Shown here piece by piece: positions 53,149 through 62,176 of a DNA stretch of 64,000 nucleotides. The translations under genes and the position numbers were made by a program. The notes below the pieces were generated by a model that worked only from the letters and a program-made list of their open reading frames with translations, ran no database searches and was not told the DNA's origin. Every line of letters begins with the position of its first letter. Within the stretch, counting starts at the first letter, position 1. This DNA comes from Nakamurella flava (GTDB lineage: Bacteria; Actinomycetota; Actinomycetes; Mycobacteriales; Nakamurellaceae), in the NCBI RefSeq assembly GCF_005298075.1, contig NZ_SZZH01000003.1, positions 124,001 to 188,000 of the forward strand, in the 5' to 3' direction.

Positions 53149-54171
53149 TCAGTAGTCGTTGTCGAAGAAGGCGGCGATCGCCGCACGGTCGGCCCCGCCC
53201 ATCAGCAGCACCATCAGGGCCAGGCGGGCCTTGAGCCCGTCCAGCGGCCCGGCGGGGATGAGTCCGCGTTTCCAGAGGTCGCTCTCCGAACCGGGGAACC
53301 CGTAGGTGTTCGTGTAGAGATCGCCCGCCCCGGTCCGCGTGGTGACGACGACCGGGACGTCGCGGGCGACCGACTCCAGGAGCGGGACGATCCGGGCCGG
53401 GACGTGCCCGCCGCCGAACGCCTCGACCACCAGTCCGGCCGCCCCGTTCGCCGCGAGGCGGACGAGGCTCCCGTCATCGCCGAGCACCATGCGCACGAGC
53501 GGCACGGTGGGCAGGTCGTCCGCCCCCGCGGGCGGAAGTGGTGCCGAGACCCGCCGGGCACTGAAGGGCAGGCGAACCCGGCCCTCCACGACGTATCCGA
53601 CGGGACCCACCGTCGGCGACTGGAACGTCGACGGGGACGAGCTATGGGTCTTGCGGACGAACCGGGCCGAGTGGACCTCGTCCGCGAAGACGACGAGAAC
53701 GCCCTGACCGGCGGAGTCCGCGGCGGCGGCGACGCGGACGGCGGCCAGCAGGTTGGCCGGTCCGTCGGCGCCGGGGAGCCCGGAGTTGCGCATCGCTCCC
53801 GTCATGGCGACCGGCGTGGTCGTCCGCAGCAGCAGATGCAGGAGGAACGACGTCTCCTCCAGTGTGTCGGTTCCCTGGGTGACGACGATCCCGTCGACGT
53901 CTGCCGCTCGCCGCTCGATGAGCCGGGCCAGTTCGAGGATGTCGACCACCGTGAGATCGCCCGAGGGAAACTGGCGGAACGCCTCGCACTCCAGGCTGGC
54001 CACCTCCTGAAGACCGGGTACCGACGCCACCAACTGCTCGGGGGTCAGGCTCGGGACCGCGTCCCCGCCCCCGGCTGCGGGGACGGAGGCGATGGTGCCG
54101 CCCAGGGAGATCACCAGGATCTCCGGCAGCGGGGCCACCGCGGCCGAGGGCCGCGGGGCCGCTTCGGTCAC
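53149..54171 (-). CDS. Asparaginase-like amidohydrolase
   Basis: 340 residues. The two catalytic threonines of the family are in '[12 protein letters not shown]' and '[20 protein letters not shown]', with the supporting '[11 protein letters not shown]'. C-terminal '[20 protein letters not shown]' fits. It is related to L-asparaginase, but in this operon it may hydrolyse another amide. GTG 54171 overlaps the stop of the NodB-like gene by 4 nt. Confidence 0.9.
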   Translation of the reverse strand: MTEAAPRPSAAVAPLPEILVISLGGTIASVPAAGGGDAVPSLTPEQLVASVPGLQEVASLECEAFRQFPSGDLTVVDILELARLIERRAADVDGIVVTQGTDTLEETSFLLHLLLRTTTPVAMTGAMRNSGLPGADGPANLLAAVRVAAAADSAGQGVLVVFADEVHSARFVRKTHSSSPSTFQSPTVGPVGYVVEGRVRLPFSARRVSAPLPPAGADDLPTVPLVRMVLGDDGSLVRLAANGAAGLVVEAFGGGHVPARIVPLLESVARDVPVVVTTRTGAGDLYTNTYGFPGSESDLWKRGLIPAGPLDGLKARLALMVLLMGGADRAAIAAFFDNDY

Positions 54172-55082
54172 GGGTTCTCCTGATCGAACGGGTACTTGGC
54201 GTTGGTCGCGAACGGGAACCGGCGGCGGAAGTCCTCGGCGGTGTTCTCGAACGTCTCGAAGGACACGCCTTCGTGGCCCTGGATGTAGGTCAGCAGGCGC
54301 TCGAGCATCAGCAGCACCTGCGGCCGCCCCGACACGTCGGGGTGGATGGTGATCGGGTAGATCGCGTAGTCGTACTCGCGGTAGACCCAGTCGAACTGGT
54401 CGCGCCAGAGCTGCTCGATGTCGTGGGGATTGACGAAACCGTGGCTGTTCGGGCTCGCCTTGATGAACATCATCGGCGGCAGATCATCGATGTACCAGCT
54501 GAAATTGATCTCGACCAGGTCGATCTCCTGGCCCCGCACCAGCGGCTTCATCCAGTGGTCGGCCGGCTGCGACAGGTCGATCTTGGTCCAGGTGTCGCCG
54601 GTGCGGGCGTAGAACGGCTGGAAATCGTGGAACGCCTGGCTGTGGTCGTACCGGAACCCGTTCTTGAGCAACAGGTCCGTGGTGACCGGAGAGAGCTCGC
54701 ACCACGGGGCGATGTAGCCACGGGGGCGCTGGCCGGAGAACTTCTCGATCAGTTCGATCGATTTGTTGAGGACGTCCTCCTCCTGCTGAGGGCTCATCTG
54801 GATGGGGTTCTCGTGCGAGTAGCCGTGTGCGGCCAGTTCGTGCCCTGCGGCGACGATCTGCTCGATCCGGTGCGGGAACGTCTCGATGGAGTGCCCCGGC
54901 GCGAACCACGTCGTGGTGATGCCGAAGCGCTCGTAGAGCTTGAGCAGGCGGGGGATGCCGACCTCGCCGGCGAACATGCCGCGCTGGACGTCGGCCGGTG
55001 AATCCTCCCCGCCGTACGAGCCCAGCCAGCCCGCCACGGCGTCGATGTCCGCACCGATACAGACCTTGATGTCCTTGCCCAT
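54168..55082 (-). CDS. NodB-fold polysaccharide deacetylase/allantoinase-like hydrolase
   Basis: 304 residues. Metal and base residues are visible: D12 and D14 in 'IGADIDAV' and the zinc motif H86-x3-H90 in '[10 protein letters not shown]'. '[20 protein letters not shown]' and '[20 protein letters not shown]' are typical of the PuuE/HpPgdA-type branch, which acts on small cyclic or N-acyl amides rather than on chitin. There is no signal peptide, so it is cytoplasmic. It is the first gene of the LacI-controlled minus operon; ATG 55082 follows AAGGAGG. Confidence 0.9.
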   Translation of the reverse strand: MGKDIKVCIGADIDAVAGWLGSYGGEDSPADVQRGMFAGEVGIPRLLKLYERFGITTTWFAPGHSIETFPHRIEQIVAAGHELAAHGYSHENPIQMSPQQEEDVLNKSIELIEKFSGQRPRGYIAPWCELSPVTTDLLLKNGFRYDHSQAFHDFQPFYARTGDTWTKIDLSQPADHWMKPLVRGQEIDLVEINFSWYIDDLPPMMFIKASPNSHGFVNPHDIEQLWRDQFDWVYREYDYAIYPITIHPDVSGRPQVLLMLERLLTYIQGHEGVSFETFENTAEDFRRRFPFATNAKYPFDQENP

Positions 55083-55145
55083 GTTCAGCCTCCTTGATCG
55101 TCGATGACCGGGATTGCCTCCGTGGAGCCGCCGACAACGGCTCTT

Positions 55146-55159
55146 GCCAATCGTTTGGC
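55146..55159. promoter_or_regulatory. LacI-type operator, minus-strand operon
   Basis: GCCAATCGTTTGGC (5-bp arms, LacI-type CG centre) lies 64 bp before the NodB-like start. On the minus strand it follows a promoter with -35 TTGACA (55203-55198), 16-bp spacing and -10 TATTGA, so the operator falls just past the transcription start. An identical copy lies 210 bp away. Confidence 0.85.
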
Positions 55160-55175
55160 TACGGGTTGGGGGCAG

Positions 55176-55203
55176 TCAATAGGTGGCAGCTGCTGATTGT
55201 CAA
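55176..55203 (-). promoter_or_regulatory. Promoter of the deacetylase operon
   Basis: On the minus strand TTGACA (from 55203) and TATTGA are separated by 16 bp. The following sequence carries the LacI-type operator about 15 bp downstream, as expected for a repressed promoter. Confidence 0.6.
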
Positions 55204-55323
55204 CGCCTCAGCAGGCGATGCTCCCTATCGCTGGGATACGGCTGAGGACCTGCTGGATCCCGTCTTTCGCGACATCACGCACGCTGAACTGATGGTCGAC
55301 GCACAGTAGTCGCACTCGGGGTC

Positions 55324-55353
55324 TTGACAATGCGAGCGCATTTCCGCTCAGAT
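55324..55353 (+). promoter_or_regulatory. Promoter of the ABC importer operon
   Basis: TTGACA (55324-55329) and TCAGAT (55348-55353) are separated by 18 bp. The second LacI-type operator begins 2-3 bp after the -10, covering the start of transcription. Confidence 0.6.
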
Positions 55354-55355
55354 GT

Positions 55356-55369
55356 GCCAATCGTTTGGC
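55356..55369. promoter_or_regulatory. LacI-type operator, ABC importer operon
   Basis: GCCAATCGTTTGGC, identical to the copy at 55146, here extended to TGCCAATCGTTTGGCA. It sits immediately after the candidate promoter and 66 bp before the binding-protein ATG. Two operators 210 bp apart, a whole number of helical turns, could support looping by a tetrameric LacI. Confidence 0.85.
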
Positions 55370-55434
55370 AAGGTCGTCATCGACCGGCCGAAGATCCCTT
55401 CCGAGCCTCGACGGCACCGCCACCAGGAGCATCG

Positions 55435-56655
55435 ATGAGCATTCGAGACCACGACCTGCGCATCTCACCGACCTTGTCGGTGAACCCACCCCGCAGGGCG
55501 CGACGAGCGGCGACCGCACTGATCGCCGCCACCGGGCTGGTACTGGCCGGATGCACGTCCACCGGGGAGGCCGGCACCGGTTCCTCGGCGGCGGGCCAGG
55601 GCGTCGATGTCTCCGCCGCGGTCGCTGCGGTCAAGGAGGCTTCGGCGGTCCCGGCCTTCCAGCTGCAGGCCCCGCCGGTCGACATGACCAAGATCGCCGG
55701 CAAGAAGGTCTACGTCATCCCGTTGTCCTCGCAGATCCCGTATGTGACGGCGGTCGATGCCGAGATCAAGTCGGTGGTGGAGCAGCATGGCGCGACCTAC
55801 CTGGAGTTCCCCAACAGCGGGCAGCCGACGGAATGGGCCGCCGGCATCACCCAGGCGATCGCCCAGCAGGCCGATGTGATCATCCTCAGCCAGGGCCCCG
55901 ATCCGAAACTGCTGGTGCCCCAACTGCAACAGGCGAAGGAAGCCGGGATCCCGGTGGTCCTGAGCCACCTGTACCAGGTCGGGGAGGAGCTGCCGTCCGA
56001 GGTCGACGGGCTGATCGCCGCCACCACCAACGTCGACTTCGCCGAGGCCGGTCGGCTGATGGCCGACGCGGCCATCGCCCGCAGTGGCGGGGCGGTCAAC
56101 GCCCTGATCATCACCTCCACCGAGGTCGCGCCCAGCCAGTCGATCTCCGACGCGGTGCAGGCCACCCTCAAGGAACGGTGCCCGGACACCTGCAAGGCCA
56201 CCGTCGAGAACGTGCCGGTCGCCGACTGGGCCACCCGGTTGAGCAGCACGACCCAGACCGCGCTGCAGCGTGACCCCGACATCAACTGGGTCATCCCGCT
56301 CTACGACTCGATGTCCTTGGGTGTCATCTCCGGCATCACCAGCGCCGGCAAGACGACGGGGGTCGATGTCGCTTCCTACAACGGCACTCCGGACATCCTC
56401 AAGCTGATCCAGGACGGCGGCCCGATGAAGGTCGACGTGGGGGAGAGCACCGCCTGGCTGGGCCGGGCGGCGGCGGACCAGGCCTTCCGTCTCCTGGCCG
56501 GCCAGGAACCGATCGCCGGGGGCGACGTCAAGACCCCGCTGCGCATCTTCACCCCGGACAACGTGGGCGAGGCCGGCACCCCGCCCCAGGCGACCTTGGG
56601 CTACGGCGACGCCTACTCCAGCGGATACGACGCGTTGTGGACGAGCGGCCAATGA
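55435..56655 (+). CDS. Ribose-type ABC transporter substrate-binding lipoprotein
   Basis: 406 residues. The signal peptide is preceded by an Arg-rich leader and ends in lipobox LAGC. The mature part is a type-I periplasmic-binding fold (RbsB-like): 'KKVYVIPLSSQIPYVTAVDA', 'QQADVIILSQGPDPKLLVPQ', 'NALIITSTEVAPSQSISDAV' and 'VDVASYNGTPDILKLIQDGG'. It captures the island's substrate outside the membrane. ATG 55435 follows CAGGAG; the stop overlaps the ATPase start (ATGA). Confidence 0.93.
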   Translation: MSIRDHDLRISPTLSVNPPRRARRAATALIAATGLVLAGCTSTGEAGTGSSAAGQGVDVSAAVAAVKEASAVPAFQLQAPPVDMTKIAGKKVYVIPLSSQIPYVTAVDAEIKSVVEQHGATYLEFPNSGQPTEWAAGITQAIAQQADVIILSQGPDPKLLVPQLQQAKEAGIPVVLSHLYQVGEELPSEVDGLIAATTNVDFAEAGRLMADAAIARSGGAVNALIITSTEVAPSQSISDAVQATLKERCPDTCKATVENVPVADWATRLSSTTQTALQRDPDINWVIPLYDSMSLGVISGITSAGKTTGVDVASYNGTPDILKLIQDGGPMKVDVGESTAWLGRAAADQAFRLLAGQEPIAGGDVKTPLRIFTPDNVGEAGTPPQATLGYGDAYSSGYDALWTSGQ

Positions 56656-58244
56656 CCCCGGCGGGGCCGCCGGTGGTCGAGCTACGTTCGGTGAGTAAGA
56701 CCTTCGCCGGCGTTGCCGCACTTCGCGCCGTGGATCTCACCGTGCGAGCCGGCGAAGTCCACGGCCTGCTCGGCCAGAACGGTTGCGGCAAGTCGACTCT
56801 CATCAAGGTGTTGGCCGGGTACCACGCACCCGATGAGGGCAGCGAGGTGCTCGTCCGTGGCGAGGCCGTCACGCTCCCGGCGGCTCCCGGTGACGCGGCA
56901 CGATGGGGATTCACCTTCGTGCACCAGAACCTCGGCCTGGCCGAAGGTCTCACTGTCGCCGAGAACCTGGGCCTGAGTCGGATCGCGACCGGAGCAGCAC
57001 TGCGTCCGCTGGACGCCCGCAAGCTGCGGCGCTGGGCGGCGGAACTGTTGGCCGAGTTCAAGCTGGCCATCTCGCCCGACGAGTTGCTGGACCATCTCGA
57101 CGGGACCGACCGGGCGCTGTTGGCGATCGTCCGGGCGGTGGACCAGCTGCGCGGGCGGGGGCCGGACGCCGGTCCCGGCCTGCTGGTCCTGGACGAGCCG
57201 ACCGTGTTCCTGCCCCGCTCCGGTGTCGACCGCCTCTTCGGGCTGGTCCGCGACGTCGTCGCCACCGGTGCCGCGGTGCTGTTCGTCTCCCACGATCTCG
57301 ACGAGGTGCGCACCGTCACCGACCGTGTCACCGTGCTGCGGGACGGGCAAGTCGTCGCTCAGGCCGTGACGGGGCAGACCACGACCGCCGAGCTCGTCTC
57401 CCTGATCGTCGGCCATGAGGTGGTGCAGGGTCAGCGGGCGGCACCCGACCGGTCGGGTCCCGACCGACTGGTGCTGGAGGGTGCGAGCAGTGGACGTCTC
57501 GCGCCGGTGGATCTGCGGGTGCGCGGCGGCGAGGTCGTCGGGCTGACCGGGTTGATGGGGTCGAGCTACGACGAACTCGTCTATCTGCTGTCCGGTGCCC
57601 GGGGCTCCTTCGCCGGCCGAGTCGCGATCGACGGTGCGTCGGTCCCGGCCTCGCGGTGGACGACCGGTCTGGCCCGGCGGAGCAACATCGCCCTGGTCCC
57701 CGGCGACCGCGCCCGGCTCGGGGCTGCCGGCGAGCTGACCGTGGAAGAGAACGTGACCCTGCCGGTGCTGGACTCCTTCACCCGGCGTGGGCTGCTCGAC
57801 CAGAAGCGTGTCCGGGCCCGTTCGGACGAGCTGGTCGAGGAGTTCGACGTCCGCCCCCGTCGGTCCGACGCCCTGTTCGCCACGCTCAGCGGCGGTAACC
57901 AGCAGAAGGCCGTCCTGGGTAAGTGGCTGCAGACCGAGCCTGCGCTCCTGCTGCTGCACGAGCCGACCCAGGGTGTGGACGTGGGGTCACGGGAAGACAT
58001 CCATGCCCTCATCGGATCGGCAGCCGAGGCCAGCGGCATGGCCGTGCTGTGCGCGAGCACCGATTACAACGAGCTGGCCCGCCTGTGCGACCGGGTGTTG
58101 GTGTTCGCCGATGACCAGGTCATCGATGAGCTGTCAGGCGCCGCCCTCACCGAGGGCGCCATCGCGCGAACCGTGCTGCAGGGCAGCGAGACGACGACCA
58201 GAGGAGAGCAGCGACATGTCCGAGACGGTGCAGACCGTGGCTGA
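56652..58244 (+). CDS. RbsA-type ABC transporter ATPase with atypical sites
   Basis: 530 residues, two fused ABC domains. Domain 1 has Walker A 'GLLGQNGCGKSTLIKVLAGY', Q-loop 'FVHQNLG' and Walker B 'GLLVLDEPTVF', but the signature is weak ('HLDGTDRALLAIVRAV'). Domain 2 lacks a proper Walker A ('GLTGLMGSSYDELV') and its Walker B aspartate is histidine ('LLLLHEPTQGVDVG'), while the signature 'LSGGNQQK' is good. So one composite ATP site is likely active, as in the sugar-importer family. Stop overlaps the permease by 29 bp. Confidence 0.93.
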   Translation: MTPAGPPVVELRSVSKTFAGVAALRAVDLTVRAGEVHGLLGQNGCGKSTLIKVLAGYHAPDEGSEVLVRGEAVTLPAAPGDAARWGFTFVHQNLGLAEGLTVAENLGLSRIATGAALRPLDARKLRRWAAELLAEFKLAISPDELLDHLDGTDRALLAIVRAVDQLRGRGPDAGPGLLVLDEPTVFLPRSGVDRLFGLVRDVVATGAAVLFVSHDLDEVRTVTDRVTVLRDGQVVAQAVTGQTTTAELVSLIVGHEVVQGQRAAPDRSGPDRLVLEGASSGRLAPVDLRVRGGEVVGLTGLMGSSYDELVYLLSGARGSFAGRVAIDGASVPASRWTTGLARRSNIALVPGDRARLGAAGELTVEENVTLPVLDSFTRRGLLDQKRVRARSDELVEEFDVRPRRSDALFATLSGGNQQKAVLGKWLQTEPALLLLHEPTQGVDVGSREDIHALIGSAAEASGMAVLCASTDYNELARLCDRVLVFADDQVIDELSGAALTEGAIARTVLQGSETTTRGEQRHVRDGADRG

Positions 58245-59238
58245 GTCGAAGAGCGCGAACCGGCAAGCGGCGCGTCCACGGGGGATCGTGACGCGGTACG
58301 GCGAGCGCTATGCGCTGCTGATCGCCTGGCTGCTCGTGGCCGTCCTGGTCGCGGTGGCCATCCCCGGGATCTTCCTGCGGACCGACACCCTGCAGACGAT
58401 CTTCGGGACGCAGTCGGTGCTGCTCGTGCTGGCCCTCGGTCTGCTCTTCCCGCTGCTGACGGGACTGTTCGACCTGTCGATCGCCTCGGTACTGACCCTG
58501 AGCGCGATGACCGTCGCCCTGCTCAACGCCCAGCACGGCGTTCCCCTCCCGCTGGCCGTCCTCGCCGGCCTCGGGGTGGGCCTGGTCGTCGGGGCGATCA
58601 ACGCCCTGTTGATCGTGGTGTTCGACCTCGATTCCTTCATCGTCACGCTCGGCACCTCCACCCTGCTGCTCGGAGTGGTCCAGCTGGTGAGCCAGGGACA
58701 GACCGTCAGCGGGGTCGACCCCACCCTGACCCGGTTCGTCACGAGCATCCGCGTCGCCTTCATCTCCCTGTCGTTCTGGGGCGCGCTGCTGCTCTGCGTC
58801 GTCGTCTGGGTGCTGCTGACCCGGACCCCCCTGGGTCGGCGCCTGCTCGTGGTCGGACGCAACCCCGAGGTGGCCAGGCTCAGCGGCCTGAACACCCGGC
58901 GGCTGCGGGCCGGGGCGCTGATCGCCTGCTCGCTGCTGGCCTCGCTGGCCGGTGCGGTGAGCGTCGGCACCCAGGGCGGGGCCGATCCCACCTCCGGGGC
59001 CGCCTTCCTGCTGCCGGCCTTCGCGGCCGTCTATCTCGGCGCGACTGCGGTGACCCCGGGGCGCTTCAACGTCTGGGGCACGTTCACCGCCGTCTACTTC
59101 CTGGTCACCGGGATCACCGGGCTGCAGCTGCTGGGTGTGCCCAATTTCGTCCAGCAGCTGTTCTACGGCGGCGCCCTGGTCATCGCGGTCGGCCTGTCCC
59201 GACTCGCCCGGCGTCGCAGCGTCCGCCCGACCTCCTGA
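58216..59238 (+). CDS. RbsC-type ABC transporter permease
   Basis: 340 residues with eight to ten hydrophobic spans, for instance 'ALLIAWLLVAVLVAVAIPGI', 'VLALGLLFPLLTGLFDLSIA' and 'LAGLGVGLVVGAINALLIVV'. The EAA-like cytoplasmic region is around 'RRLLVVGRNPEVARLSGLNT', characteristic of branched-chain/ribose-type permeases. It should form the homodimeric channel for the substrate captured by the binding protein. ATG 58216 follows GAGGAG inside the ATPase gene. Confidence 0.93.
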   Translation: MSETVQTVAESKSANRQAARPRGIVTRYGERYALLIAWLLVAVLVAVAIPGIFLRTDTLQTIFGTQSVLLVLALGLLFPLLTGLFDLSIASVLTLSAMTVALLNAQHGVPLPLAVLAGLGVGLVVGAINALLIVVFDLDSFIVTLGTSTLLLGVVQLVSQGQTVSGVDPTLTRFVTSIRVAFISLSFWGALLLCVVVWVLLTRTPLGRRLLVVGRNPEVARLSGLNTRRLRAGALIACSLLASLAGAVSVGTQGGADPTSGAAFLLPAFAAVYLGATAVTPGRFNVWGTFTAVYFLVTGITGLQLLGVPNFVQQLFYGGALVIAVGLSRLARRRSVRPTS

Positions 59239-59296
59239 ACACCCCAGCACCGAGAACCCGCCCGCGCCCGGCGTGGGTGAGAAAGGACGGCATCCC

Positions 59297-60061
59297 GTGA
59301 CCGGACGACTCGAGGGGAAGGTTGCGCTCATCACCGGCGCCGCCTCTGGCATCGGCCGACGGACCGCCGAGCGCTTCGCCGACGAGGGTGCGATCGTCGT
59401 GGTGGGCGATCTGGACGAAGCCGGCGCCCTGGCCGCCGCCGAGCACCTGGGGCGGGACGCACTCGGTCTACGGCTCGACGTCACCGACGCCGACTCGGTC
59501 GCCGCGGCAGTCGCCTCCGTCGTCGCCCAGCGGGGACGGCTCGACGTGCTGGTGAACAACGCCGGGGTCACCATCACCGGCGCCGCCCACGATCTGGCCG
59601 AGGACGACTGGGATCGCGAGATGCGGGTCAACGTCAAGAGCGTGTACCTGATGAGCCGCGCGGCCTGGCCCCACCTGGTGGCCAGCAAGGGCAACATCGT
59701 CAACACGGCCTCCATCGCCGCGTTGTGGGCCATCCCCGCTGACGCCGCCTACTGCGCGTCCAAGGCCGCCGTCCTCATGCTGACCAAGTGCATGGCCCTG
59801 GACGGCGCGCGCGACGGGGTGCGCTCCAACTGCGTGTGTCCCGGGTACACCGACACCCCCATGATCCAGGGCTATTTCGCCGATCAGACGGATCCGGCGT
59901 CGGCGCGGACCTTCGCCGAGTCCATCCATCCGCTGGGACGGCTCGGGCAGCCCGATGACATCGCCTCGGCGATGGTGTATCTCGCCTCCGACGACGCGTC
60001 CTGGGTGACGGGCAGCGCGCTGACCGTGGACGGCGGTCTGACGTCCGGTATCTGGGGCTGA
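59297..60061 (+). CDS. SDR-family oxidoreductase
   Basis: 254 residues. '[20 protein letters not shown]', acidic 'VGDLDEA' (NAD-type), '[10 protein letters not shown]', Ser in '[11 protein letters not shown]', Tyr/Lys in '[20 protein letters not shown]' and '[10 protein letters not shown]'. It is 58 bp after the permease gene, with AAAGGA before GTG 59297, so it shares the importer transcript and probably acts on the imported compound, perhaps paired with the second SDR of the divergent operon. A strong hairpin follows the stop. Confidence 0.94.
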   Translation: MTGRLEGKVALITGAASGIGRRTAERFADEGAIVVVGDLDEAGALAAAEHLGRDALGLRLDVTDADSVAAAVASVVAQRGRLDVLVNNAGVTITGAAHDLAEDDWDREMRVNVKSVYLMSRAAWPHLVASKGNIVNTASIAALWAIPADAAYCASKAAVLMLTKCMALDGARDGVRSNCVCPGYTDTPMIQGYFADQTDPASARTFAESIHPLGRLGQPDDIASAMVYLASDDASWVTGSALTVDGGLTSGIWG

Positions 60062-60075
60062 GCGCGTCGCGGGTC

Positions 60076-60123
60076 GGCCGCGGTCCACGGATGCGGCTGC
60101 GCCGCGCGTCGAGGACCGCGGCC
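60076..60123 (+). terminator. Terminator hairpin of the importer operon
   Basis: GGCCGCGGTCC and its exact complement enclose 26 nt with further GC pairing, starting 15 bp after the SDR stop. No T-run. Confidence 0.65.
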
Positions 60124-60206
60124 GCCGTGCGTGCCGAGAAAGCTCGAGGGCAGAACCACGGCCACACTTCTCGATTCGTGCCGGTCTCGTCTCGTACCGA
60201 CGATGC

Positions 60207-60231
60207 GGGGACCCGTCTCGGCCGGGTCCCC
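60207..60231 (-). terminator. Terminator hairpin of acyl-CoA dehydrogenase gene
   Basis: GGGGACCC pairs with GGGTCCCC across 9 nt, 13 bp beyond the dehydrogenase stop on the minus strand. Confidence 0.6.
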
Positions 60232-60243
60232 GATGGGCCGACG

Positions 60244-61431
60244 TCAGTACGATCGAGGCAGCCCCAGCACCTTGGTGGCGACGAACGCCTTGATCATGTT
60301 GTTGCTCACCGGGGCGACCTGGAACATGCGGGTCTCCCGGAACTTGCGCTCCACGTCGAACCGGTCGACGAAGCCGTAGCCGCCATGGGTGTCCAGGCAG
60401 GTGTTCGCCGCGGCCCAACTCGCTTCCGAGGCCAGGTGTTTGGCCATGTTGGCTTCCGCGCCGCAGGGAAGACCGGACTCGAACAGTCGCGCAGCTTCGT
60501 AGCGCATCATGTCGGCGGCGCGCACCTTCATGTAGGCGTCGGCCAGTGGGAACTGGACGCCCTGGTTGGCGCCGATCCGACGGCCGAACACCTCTCGGGC
60601 GTTGGCGTAGTCCACCGCCCGCTCGATGAACCAGTACCCGTCACCGATCGCCTCGGACGCCAGCAGGATGCGTTCGGCGTTCCAGCCGTCGATGACGTAC
60701 CGGAATCCGTCGTCCACCGTTCCGATGACGTGGTCGGCCGGCACCCGCAGGCCGTCGTAGACCAACGAGTTGGTCGCGTAGTTGAACATGGTGCGGACCT
60801 TGGTGACCTGCAGGGACTCCGGTTGTCCGGCCCGCACCTCCCGCAGGTCGACCAGGAACAGGGTCAGGCCCCGGGTCTTGTCGGTGCCCTTGTCGCTGGT
60901 CCGGGCCAGGACGAGGGCCAGGTCGGACTCGTCGATGCGACTCGTCCAGTTCTTGGCCCCGGTGATGAGGTAGTCGTCCCCGTCCCGGACCGCGGTGGTG
61001 GTGATGCTGGTGGTGTCCGACCCGGCCGACTCCTCGGTGACCGAGAAGGCCTGCAGCCGGAGCTCGCCCCGGGCGATGGCCGGCAGGTAACGGTCCTTGA
61101 GGAACCGGCTGCCGTGCCGCAGCAGAGCGCCCATCGTGTACATCTGCGCGTGACAGGCGGCCGAGTGACCGCCGGATTTGTTGATCTCTTCCATGATCAC
61201 GCTGGCCTTGGTCAGACCCAGGCCCAGCCCGCCGTATTCGGTCGGGATGAGCGCCGACAACAGGCCCGCGGCGGTCAGGGTGTCCACGAACTCCTGTGGA
61301 TAGCGACGGTTCCGGTCGGTCTCTCTCCAGTACTCGTCCGGGAACGCGGCGCACAACCGGCGGACCTTCTCGCGGAGTTCCTCCACGGACCCGTCGGGGT
61401 GCGTCGTCTCGATCTCCGGGTGGTGGGGCAT
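60244..61431 (-). CDS. Acyl-CoA dehydrogenase
   Basis: 395 residues, FAD-dependent family. 'FSVTEESAGSDTTSITTTAV', 'DDYLITGAKNWTSRIDESDL', 'WNAERILLASEAIGDGYWFI' and 'DTHGGYGFVDRFDVERKFRE' are characteristic; the catalytic glutamate position cannot be fixed by eye. It introduces an alpha-beta double bond into an acyl-CoA. It is divergent from a MaoC-CitE-CaiB operon, so its substrate may be a C5 dicarboxylyl-CoA such as methylsuccinyl-CoA. ATG 61431 follows GAAGGAGC. Confidence 0.94.
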   Translation of the reverse strand: MPHHPEIETTHPDGSVEELREKVRRLCAAFPDEYWRETDRNRRYPQEFVDTLTAAGLLSALIPTEYGGLGLGLTKASVIMEEINKSGGHSAACHAQMYTMGALLRHGSRFLKDRYLPAIARGELRLQAFSVTEESAGSDTTSITTTAVRDGDDYLITGAKNWTSRIDESDLALVLARTSDKGTDKTRGLTLFLVDLREVRAGQPESLQVTKVRTMFNYATNSLVYDGLRVPADHVIGTVDDGFRYVIDGWNAERILLASEAIGDGYWFIERAVDYANAREVFGRRIGANQGVQFPLADAYMKVRAADMMRYEAARLFESGLPCGAEANMAKHLASEASWAAANTCLDTHGGYGFVDRFDVERKFRETRMFQVAPVSNNMIKAFVATKVLGLPRSY

Positions 61432-61487
61432 CGTCGCTCCTTCATGCCGGGCTGCCGTCGTCGGCCGCGCTGCTCGGGCTCAGACTA

Positions 61488-61590
61488 ACCAAATATATTC
61501 TGTACGCCAGGGCGGGTGGTTCAGGTCACTGAGAGTTGCATCAAGGCAGTTCAAAGCCCATTCTGGGCCGACATCGCAGAATATTTTCAG
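61488..61590. promoter_or_regulatory. AT-rich divergent promoter region with inverted ATATTCTG motifs
   Basis: AAATATATTCTG (61491-61502) and CAGAATATTTT (61577-61587) are inverted copies of one AT-rich motif in otherwise GC-rich DNA, 82 bp apart, between the dehydrogenase and MaoC starts. They may be binding sites of one regulator controlling both directions, or a pair of promoter -10 regions. Confidence 0.45.
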
Positions 61591-61633
61591 ACGACACCGG
61601 CGCCAGCGGCGGCGACCGGGGCAGGAGGCGGCA

Positions 61634-62176
61634 GTGAGCGAAGCGTCGGAGTCCCGGGTCGTGCCCGGGTGGACGGGGCGGTTGTACGAGGACTTCGCGG
61701 TGGGCGACGTCTACTACCACCCGTTCGGCAAGACGGTCACCGAGACCGACAACCAGTGGTTCACCCTGCTCACCCAGAACGTGGCCAAGACCCACGTGGA
61801 CGCCCATTTCGCCGAGCAGACCGAGTTCGGTCGGCCGCTGGTCAACTCGACGTTTCTCCTGGCCCTGGTCACCGGGCAGTCGACGATCGACCTGTCGATG
61901 AACGTGTTCGCGAACCTCGGCTGGGACGAGGTCCGGATGCCGCATCCGGTCTTCGTCGGGGACACCATCTATTCGCGGTCGAAGGTCCTCGAACTCCGGG
62001 CCTCGGCGTCCCGTCCGGGCGTGGGTCTGGTGACGGTGGCCAGCGAGGGTTTCAACCAGGACGGCGCGATCGTGATCAGTTACCGGCGCACCTTCATGGT
62101 GTACCGCCAGGGCCACCTCCCGGCGGTCGACGACGTCCGGCCCGACGAGTCCAGCCTTCCGGACGTGGCTCGATGA
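61634..62176 (+). CDS. MaoC-like enoyl-CoA hydratase
   Basis: 180 residues of hot-dog fold. 'LYEDFAVGDVYYHPFGKTVT', 'NQWFTLLTQNVAKTHVDAHF' with the catalytic Asp/His region, and 'GRPLVNSTFLLALVTGQ' match MaoC proteins of the mesaconyl/itaconyl-CoA hydratase group. It adds water to an unsaturated acyl-CoA, giving a hydroxyacyl-CoA for the CitE-like lyase whose gene overlaps its stop (ATGA). GTG 61634 follows AGGAGG. Confidence 0.92.
   Translation: MSEASESRVVPGWTGRLYEDFAVGDVYYHPFGKTVTETDNQWFTLLTQNVAKTHVDAHFAEQTEFGRPLVNSTFLLALVTGQSTIDLSMNVFANLGWDEVRMPHPVFVGDTIYSRSKVLELRASASRPGVGLVTVASEGFNQDGAIVISYRRTFMVYRQGHLPAVDDVRPDESSLPDVAR

Noticed and set aside
55083-55434. A small gene in the divergent LacI-controlled spacer
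   Set aside because: The spacer is accounted for by two promoters and two operators; open frames there are short and lack ribosome sites.
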